Part shown: positions 57,067 to 64,000 of the stretch, one piece after another | Layout of the letters: each line of letters starts with the position of its first letter | Numbering within the stretch: position 1 is the first letter of the stretch | Source: Antennarius striatus | Lineage: Eukaryota > Chordata > Actinopteri > Lophiiformes > Antennariidae | Direction of reading: 5' to 3' | NCBI RefSeq assembly: GCF_040054535.1 | Contig: NC_090780.1 | Coordinates: 13,111,501-13,175,500, forward strand | DNA: 64,000 nt | The notes under the pieces: generated by a model | Told to the model about the DNA's origin: nothing | Databases searched by the model: none | What the model saw: the letters and a program-made list of their open reading frames with translations, nothing else | Translations under genes and position numbers: made by a program

Positions 57067-57640
57067 ATATAATTCTGATGTGATAAAACGGCTAAATCCT
57101 AAAATAAAAAACCAAACGACAGCCAGTAGCAAAGGAGGCAGGTAAAGAGACAGGACTGACGAAATACACAGCTTCAAACCAGAGAAATATTTCTCTGGTC
57201 TGTGGCCCAGATTAACACCTTCAAGAGATTTCTGACGTCATCAGATCCTGGCAGGAGTATGAAGACTGACAATAGAGCCAGCTGAGTCAATTGAAGATCA
57301 AAAAGAACACACATCTTTACTAAGATATAGGAAAATACAGGTATAATTGACATTATGTTCCAAAGCACACACTCCTGCCGTCAACTTTTCTTACCCTCTT
57401 TTGAAATGATGCTCTGTCAGGAAACCACTTACAGCAAACTCAAGACTGTTCAACTATTAGAACAGGAAATGAAACCAATCACTTAATGTGTCCATGTCTG
57501 TTTGCTTCTGAAAATTATACAGTTGCTTTTAAGATGAAGGAAACCATGATTTATTCAATGCAGCTGATGGAGCATTAGTAGTCAGAAGCAGAGACAGAGG
57601 AGGACAGCATGCTGCAGGGATGTGAAATCACTACTAAACA
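57067..57640. other. Intergenic, no gene seen
   Basis: No recognisable feature. Confidence 0.35.
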
Positions 57641-58060
57641 GACGTGAAGTTAGTAGGTATACCTTGTAGTTATACCTCGCTCCACCGAGCGATTAAACTG
57701 CTCACCTCCTCTCTGGGGGAGATGAAGAAAAAGAGTCCACGCGAGAGCAGAGGGATGACACAAACAATGCACCAAACAATGTTAACAATATACACACTAC
57801 CCATGCCTATCCAGGTTTATTTATTCATGCCCTCTTATTCCTAAACCCATTTATGTCTCTGTATTTGTATATTCTTTTTATTTGGTGGGTTATTTATTAC
57901 TCTATTTGGTGTTGGCATTACTTTCTGTGTGTATTTTCTTTTTGTGTTCTCACTGTTCTGTGTGCAGTGTGACGGAGAAATTAATTTCCCTGATGGAACC
58001 TCCTGAAGGGACGAATAGTCCTACTCTACTCTAAAGTCCTACTCTACTCTCTCTACTCTT
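57640..58060 (+). mobile_element. 3' remnant of an interspersed element with CTACT-type tail
   Basis: Contains GTGACGGAGAAATTAATTTCCCTGATGG-like sequence and then a (CTACT)n tail (58018-58060). This is the usual ending of a group of fish retroposons that finish with AATTTCCC...GG plus a short tandem repeat. The parent family is not determined. Confidence 0.45.
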
Positions 58061-59540
58061 GTTTAGAGTTGTCAACCCCATCTGTGGATTAAAGCAGTTC
58101 TATCACCTTGCAAAACACCCTGAATATTTTCATCGTCAGGGGAGAAATTCTTCATTGAAGCTAAGTGATTTACTAATTAATGCCAAAGATATATTTTCAA
58201 CATGTAGCAAGGAAAATAAGCTACAAGTGGGCCCTATGATATAAATCTTGAGAGGAGAATAATAATAATAATCCCAGATTGAAGGAAAAGAGAGCGAAAC
58301 TACCAAACTACCTGCAAATTTTATTATTAATATTTACATACATAATTATTACTCTTAATCCCAAACATAAGTATTATCAAGTGTCAGGTGGAATGTGGAA
58401 AAAGTGGTCATGTCGGCCACAGCTACAGACTATAACTGGTGATTTTATAAATCACTTTTTTTTTTATCAGTACAGTATTTCTTTGTCTCAGCAGTAAAAC
58501 AACAGACCAGGTTGGTGGGCAACATGCATCATCATTTGAGTGGGTGTATTTTTTAAGCATTACTCATCATCATACACACACACACACACAACCGATTTGG
58601 ATGAAAAGCTTCAATGCTTCATGGGGCTTCATCTGCCCATCACTAACTATACATGGACTTCCCAGTTATAATTTTAGACTGTCGTATCTGTTCCAATAAT
58701 TTTCATGTTTTTGAGCAGAAAGTCCAAACAGCAGGAACGACACAGAGAACGGCAATGAATTCTGCGTGAAACCAGCTGGCTAACACCAACAGTTTGTCCA
58801 GCTATGGTTTCCGTTTGGAATGGGACAATCGATGTAGTATCCAAAATGCTCCTCGGGCATCTGAAAAAAACGCTCTTTAAGTGACTACATACAGTCCTGT
58901 TCATGTAGTCAGCTAACAGAACTATCACTTCTCTAAAATTTTTTTCCACTTGCTCTTTTGACAGGTGTCTTTTCCTTTAACCTTAGCTCCTTTAGTTATC
59001 TTTCTTTGTCCAGTTAGCCTGCCAACATTCATCTATGGCTTCTCAATGCCCGCCCAGCGCAATCAATGATTTGCCAACACAAAGTCGTTACGTCGCCAAG
59101 TTGATTTTTGACTACACTGGGTGTGTAGTCAAATGTATTGGTTTACAATACCAATACATTTGTTTTCATATGTTTGGTATCAAGTCTGATATTATTGTTT
59201 TATTGTGGAATTTCCACAGGTTCCCGCTAGTACAAAGAGAATTTAATTAATTTGCGTCCAACTGTATTTTATAATCACATTTCTACACAATGTACACCTA
59301 CTGTGAACATGAAAGTTTTTACAATGGAATTTTTTCCCCCAGTTTTTATGCAGAAAAGAAATCCAGAAATCTGACATCAGCCTGTTCACTATTAATTAAG
59401 ATTTTATTAATGTTCATAATTTTGACAACACTTTGTCAGCAACATACAATCATAATATGGACGAGGGAACAGAGAGAAGTTGTAAAGGGACATGTGTACA
59501 TGTGTCTCCTGTAGAAAACGAGCTATGGCCCTGCACATAT
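58061..59540. other. Intergenic, no gene seen
   Basis: AT-rich sequence with a short (CA)n at 58575-58590. A 61-codon open frame at 58059-58244 matches no family I know and lacks gene context. Confidence 0.4.
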
Positions 59541-59543
<3 letters not shown>

Positions 59544-59598
<55 letters not shown>

Positions 59599-59609
59599 CA
59601 CACACACAC
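59544..59609. repeat. (CA)n microsatellite
   Basis: About 33 CA units with one G interruption. Confidence 0.95.
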
Positions 59610-60044
59610 GTGCATACACAGGGTTCCTGTATTTGTTATTTACACCAACATGAGAAGCTTCCCTAAGCCTACGTTGCTCTTAAATTTAATAATGTAATAT
59701 TGCTTTCATATACGTCTTAAAATTACTTCTATGAAGTCAGTAAAACAAAGGCTAACATTTTCGTGTCCCAGTGAAAAAGTGCATTAATCACATTCATTAT
59801 TATTAATATAATGTTTACAGGTAAAACTTACGTCTAAGACACTGACAGGCTAAAATCTATCTAAAGGAGAACTGGACAACAGTAATATGTTCAAAGGTAC
59901 ATCTACATGATGCAGTGGTGCCTGGATCACACACACACCAGCAGTCCTGCAAGAAACAACATGTTGAATGGAGGAAAAATGATTTGATTTCCTCTCTTTT
60001 AGACCTATCAAAGCAAGAGATGGGTTTATTTTATGTTAAACCGT

Positions 60045-60225
60045 TGTTTGAGGGTTAGGGTCAGAGTTTAGGGTTAGAGTCAGGGGTTAGGGGTTAAGGT
60101 CAGAGGTTAAGGTTTAGCTTAGGCTTTAGGGGTTGAGTTAGGGTTTAGGGGCTAGCGGTTAGGTTAGGGACAGGTTTAAGGTTAGGGTTTGGGTTAGGGT
60201 TAGGTTTAAGTTTATGATTAGGGAT
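60045..60225 (+). repeat. Degenerate telomere-like (TTAGGG)n block
   Basis: About 180 bp dominated by TTAGGG and its variants (GGTTAGGGTC, TTTAGGGTTAGAG, GGTTAGGGTTTGGGTTAGGG). This is an interstitial telomere-type or telomere-like minisatellite tract. Confidence 0.75.
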
Positions 60226-60399
60226 TAGCATACTCCTCTCAATTACAGCTGAGAAAGGAACTATTGTAAGTGCAGGACAAGAGGAGATTGGAGCAGCAGG
60301 TGTGCTCAAATAACAGGTTAAGGGATTCATCCTGGATGCAGGGTTAAGTTGTGCTAGTGTGGCTACAATCAGGTGATGCAGGCCCATCCTGTCATCCTC

Positions 60400-60450
60400 G
60401 GAGGTGTGTTAGAGAGACTGGAGCCCATCCCAGCTGACATGAGGCAAAAG
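60400..60450 (-). mobile_element. Short SINE tail fragment
   Basis: The complement reads GTCAGCTGGGATGGGCTCC, the 3' body of the major SINE family here. Confidence 0.4.
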
Positions 60451-62130
60451 GGTAAACCCTGATCATAGATAGACCAATGGACAGAGAAACAACTGTTCAC
60501 TCATGTCTGTGCATCATATTACACTGCATCATGTTACACTGCATCACGTTACACTGCATCACGTAGTGACAGCATAAAATCATCTCACAGTGACGATCCT
60601 AACACCCGTCAAAAGAACACACCAACCAGCCGTCTACAAACAACTACAGGTTACACGTCACATGTGTGTGTACGCCCAGCAGCCTTTTCACAGCATCACA
60701 TTAAACAGTATCACACAAAATGAAAATATACATCATATATAATCACTTTCAAAAGATAAAACTTTGTCACACCTACATACACCACTAATATACAGGAATA
60801 TAAATATAGTCTATTTAACTCGTAGCACTATGGCTTTGACTATTGTGGTAGATAATATGATGATAAATGATCATTTCACATTTGTGGTGTTGCATTAACA
60901 CACATCAGTGTATATGAAATGAAACAGGATGGTTTAACATCACTCCAACCAGGAGTTGACAATGAGCTTCAGAAACACAACACAGTGTGTGTGTTTGTGT
61001 TCCAGCAGATGTGTGTGCTTGTACATTTCATTTGTATGATGGTGTCCTGAATTTCTTTTTAATACATAATTTGAACTTGTGTGCATATTACAATGCATTA
61101 TTCTTTTTTCTTTTTTTGATAATGAACTTTTTGGTCCATATTGAAAATGAATTGTTTGGACTTGATAATTACATTATATTATTAAATCTTTCTATGACAA
61201 ATTTTTACAGCAGCCACAGTTGTAACCAGCAGGGTTGGTTTGCCACTTAGGCATAATGATTGCATTAAATTTTTGTGCTTTTGTGGGAATATAAATCAAA
61301 TTAATTAAAAAAAACTGTTTTTTCTCCCTGTATTTGACAGAATGTGTTTGTTCACTTTTTAAATAAAATAGGCGAGAATGGTGTGGCTATGGTGTAGCAG
61401 ATGACAATGTCTTAAAGCAAAAATATTAGATTATGTCACTATACTGCACATGAATGGGAACAATCCTGGCTACAGAAGCGACACAGCAGAGGGAATAGAG
61501 GAGGATCAAACATTAATGGATGTCTTGGAGCAGCATTAAGCATAGTTCACATAGTTTTAGCACAGAGGTGCACATCAGAAATACTGACATCAGTAAAGTC
61601 GCTGCGTGACATCTAATAGAAAATAATTTGGTTCGTGTTCATACACAGTACCGACATGAAGGGAAACACAAACACTGACAGCCTTTAATCAAACTCTGAG
61701 TTTAGGACCGAACTGGTGCCTCTACATTCATTCTTTCAGGCCATCTGAACTTTGGACTTAAGGATGGGCATTAAACTATCCAGGGGTTTGGGGCAGTAGG
61801 GGTGGGGTGAGAGGGCAATGTCTGCTGAGGATAATTGTACTAAAGCAAAGAAAAGGAGGTCACAGATGTTCACCTGAAAGCTTAATGCTGCAGAATTTAT
61901 ACAAATACAGGGAACATCCGTACCAACCTCACCCTTATGTTTGTAAGACATAATGTTAAAGAGGGACTCTTCCTTCTGTTGTAGGTGATTTGTTGCTATT
62001 TTGTGATGCCTACATCCAGAGGATTCGGTTTTGTGCTGTGGTGGGGATTCTCTGTGCTGCAGTGCCCCCTGGTGGCTGGGAGGGAAACTGTGCTACAAGA
62101 CAGGGTGTCAGAAGGCTTTCTGGATAGCAG
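60451..62130. other. Intergenic / likely slc6a17 3' UTR
   Basis: No gene is seen. The part nearest 62130 is presumably slc6a17 3' UTR, but no convincing nearby minus-strand poly(A) signal fixes its end. A triplicated CATCACGTTACACTG-like motif sits at 60510-60560. Confidence 0.4.
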
Positions 62131-62532
62131 TCAGGAGTCAGACTCTGGTGTGGTTGGTGTGATTGGCGTTGTTGGTGTGGTCGGGCTAATGGCAGCGTTC
62201 TGGTAGCTAGTGCCATAGCAACTATTTGGAGACAAAGAGTTGGGGTCCAGAGGTTTGGTCCGTCCTGGAGTCAGGTAGGCTTTATGTGCCAAAGATGGAG
62301 CCTCGCCAGGCTTGCCGCCGAGAATGAATCTGGCTTCATTCTGCTCCTCCAGGTTGGACATGTCCTTCATCATGGTTTTACGGTAGGCCACAGACAACTT
62401 GTTGGAGCCATCTGATATCAGGTTGAAGCGACGAGCGATGAAGACGACTGGCAGAGGAAGCATGGCGACTATGATGAGAGCAAAGCACATGGCCAGAGCC
62501 CATGGAGGATAGCTCTGGAATTGCTCCTCAGC
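62131..62532 (-). CDS. slc6a17: Sodium-dependent neutral amino acid transporter SLC6A17, last coding exon
   Basis: SLC6A17 (NTT4/Rxt1) is a synaptic-vesicle, Na+-coupled neutral amino acid transporter of neurons. This exon encodes the final 133 residues. The acceptor TGTGTCTTCAG precedes GCTGAGGAG at 62532. It holds the last hydrophobic helix (WALAMCFALIIVAMLPLPVV), then the cytoplasmic tail FIARRFNLISDGSNKLSVAY, MMKDMSNLEEQNEARFILG, and a Thr/Pro-rich end TPTTPESDS before TGA. The SDGSN.LSV.Y and NLEE..E.RFIL motifs match the SLC6A17 tail. Upstream exons would lie beyond 62532 on the minus strand, past the window edge. Human order is AHCYL1-STRIP1-(ALX3-UBL4B)-SLC6A17, which supports the identification. 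Confidence 0.85.
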   Translation of the reverse strand, partial: AEEQFQSYPPWALAMCFALIIVAMLPLPVVFIARRFNLISDGSNKLSVAYRKTMMKDMSNLEEQNEARFILGGKPGEAPSLAHKAYLTPGRTKPLDPNSLSPNSCYGTSYQNAAISPTTPTTPITPTTPESDS

Positions 62533-62825
62533 CTGAAGACACAGAGGATGTGGTGTTTATCTTTAATTCAAATAGAAAAATGTTGCCCTAAAGGAGAAGA
62601 GCACAATATTTTGCCTGTAGCCGACTGGAATAGGGTCCAGTTGACCCGTGACCCGCAAGATGGATAAGTCACAAGAATTAGCATGTTGAGATGCTAAGCT
62701 AAGATTATAAAATAAGGAATTTTGTGTATCTGCTCAATCAAATCAGCTTGTTAGACATTGTTAACATGATAAAATATTGTCATTAACAGGTTTTTTTATC
62801 AGCCTTTACTGATAAACCTGCTATT

Positions 62826-63880
62826 TACATCCCGCGAAGTGGTGATGTATTGTAATTGTCAGTGTTAGTGTGTTTGTCTGTCTGTCCATTCGTCTGTCCA
62901 TCCGTCCAACAAATATCTTCACAACCGTTGCAGATAGAAAAATGAAAGAAAAAGTACTGCAAAAGGGATAAAAATGAAATGATGACCTTAACATTGAGAA
63001 TACTAGGTGAAGATCAAATTTCAGGGTGGATCAAATTTCAGGGTGGAACTGTGGCGCAGTGGTTAGCGCTGCCGCCTCATTACATGGCAGGTCCGGGTTC
63101 GAGTCCTGCTCTGTGTGAAGTTTGCATGCTCTCCCCGTGTCTGCGTGGGTTCTCTCCGGGTTCTCCGGCTTCCTCCCACCTCCAAAAGAATGTGCTTCAG
63201 GTTGATTGGCCGTTCCAAATTGCCCGGAGGAATGAGTGTGTGTGTGCACGGTTTAATGTCTTTGTGTGTGGCTCCGCAGTGCACTGGTGTCGTGCCCGGA
63301 GTGTCCCCCACCTCACGCCCTATGCCGCCGAGACAGGCTCCGGCTCCCCGTGACCCGCTGCTGCGGATATAGCGGTAATCTGAAGATCAAATTTCAACTT
63401 TTGAAGTCATTGCGGATTTTTGGTAGGCAGTCACGTGATACCGGACGCCCATTCTATTGGCTGACGGCATCCGGAAGTGCGCTACGTTCTGTGAGTCTCG
63501 GACTTCCGTGAGACACAAAAGTACAAAAGTGCTTTAAACAGTCGATCAGAGTGTGGGAAAAGGTAATACAGATAGAAGGTGGTTTAATGTTAGCATGGGG
63601 AGGGTTCATAAACGTTTAAATTACCGTAAATAATAAGATAAATAGTTTGTCGCTCTATCGCGGAATTCGTTAACCACGTGTGGTTCCCGGAATGCATTAA
63701 CTACCAGGAACGATGACGCACCATATACCTTTTTAGGTACACCTCTCTGAAACCTGATGAGATATAATCACAAAACAAAAGCAACATTTTCAGGATTCCA
63801 GAGGAACAAAATTATGTAGGTCAGGGTAAGATTTGAACTCAGTGGTGTCGTGGGATGTTGCAGTCTCTGACTGCCTTTTT
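62826..63880 (+). repeat. Dispersed fish repeat, copy 2, interrupted
   Basis: The same repeat as 56816-57066, starting TACATCCCGCGAAG and ending TCTCTGACTGCCTT near 63877. It is split by a SINE (63024-63380) and by a roughly 325-bp segment (63397-63721) absent from copy 1. It lies in the slc6a17 intron. Confidence 0.65.
63024..63380 (+). mobile_element. tRNA-derived SINE, full length
   Basis: Same family as 7293-7640, with GTGGTTAGCGCTG and B box GGTTCGAGTCC. A 16-bp target duplication TGAAGATCAAATTTCA is at 63008-63023 and 63381-63396. Near its 5' end a 17-bp unit (GATCAAATTTCAGGGTG) is tandemly doubled. Confidence 0.85.
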
Positions 63881-63906
63881 TGTTGTTGTTGTTGAGATAC
63901 TAAAAG

Positions 63907-64000
63907 CAGGGCTTGAAATTAAATTTTTGTCTTGGTAGCACTGGTGCTCCCGAATTTAGAAGTTAGTAGCATCCGCAAAGACTTTAGGAGCACCTACCCA
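63907..64000 (+). mobile_element. Start of a hAT-type element, cut by window end
   Basis: Begins CAGGGCTTGAAATTAAA, matching the terminal inverted repeat of a common fish hAT group, followed by GGTAGCACTGGTGCTCCC. The rest lies outside the window. Confidence 0.5.

Noticed and set aside
58059-58244. 61-codon open frame MFRVVNPICGLK...
   Set aside because: No family match, no promoter or splice signals, and it overlaps a repeat tail.

Overview
The window is nuclear DNA from a teleost fish. The evidence is vertebrate intron-exon genes with fish-like protein variants, long CA/GT microsatellites, and fish-type transposons: an RTE LINE, a Penelope-like element, tRNA-derived SINEs, and hAT and Tc1-type MITEs. 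All gene calls come from my own translation and splice-site reading plus family knowledge. No database search was run.

Layout. 1-3113 (+): the last five coding exons of usp49, a histone H2B/splicing-linked deubiquitinase, with its 5' end outside the window. 6660-10598 (-): the four 3' coding exons of tmcc2, an ER transmembrane/coiled-coil protein; its N-terminal exon was not found. 16522-17121 (-): cdkn1a (p21), with a TATA-containing proximal promoter, a p53-type response element and a probable distal first exon. 22665-25732 (-): srsf3 (SRp20), complete, with a candidate poison cassette exon. 26882-31127: an RTE LINE with 17-bp target duplications, itself interrupted by a hAT MITE and a Tc1-like MITE. 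32060-33690 (-): a decayed Penelope-like element. 36700-45318 (+): ahcyl1 (IRBIT), complete, 17 coding exons, 550 aa. 49130-55712 (+): strip1, complete, 20 coding exons, 815 aa. 62131-62532 (-): the terminal coding exon of slc6a17.

Gene order joins two blocks that are separate in human: usp49/cdkn1a/srsf3 (6p21) with tmcc2 (1q32), and ahcyl1-strip1-slc6a17 (1p13). The roughly 10-kb interval between the blocks (26.4-36.5 kb) is mostly transposon. The genes do not form a pathway or operon. They are independent housekeeping, signalling and neuronal loci. The main points of interest are regulatory: p53 control and dual first exons of cdkn1a, autoregulatory splicing of srsf3, a GC-AG intron in usp49, and a 7-nt terminal coding segment in ahcyl1. 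The nested transposon history is also notable. I see no operon-like, CRISPR or otherwise wholly new system here.
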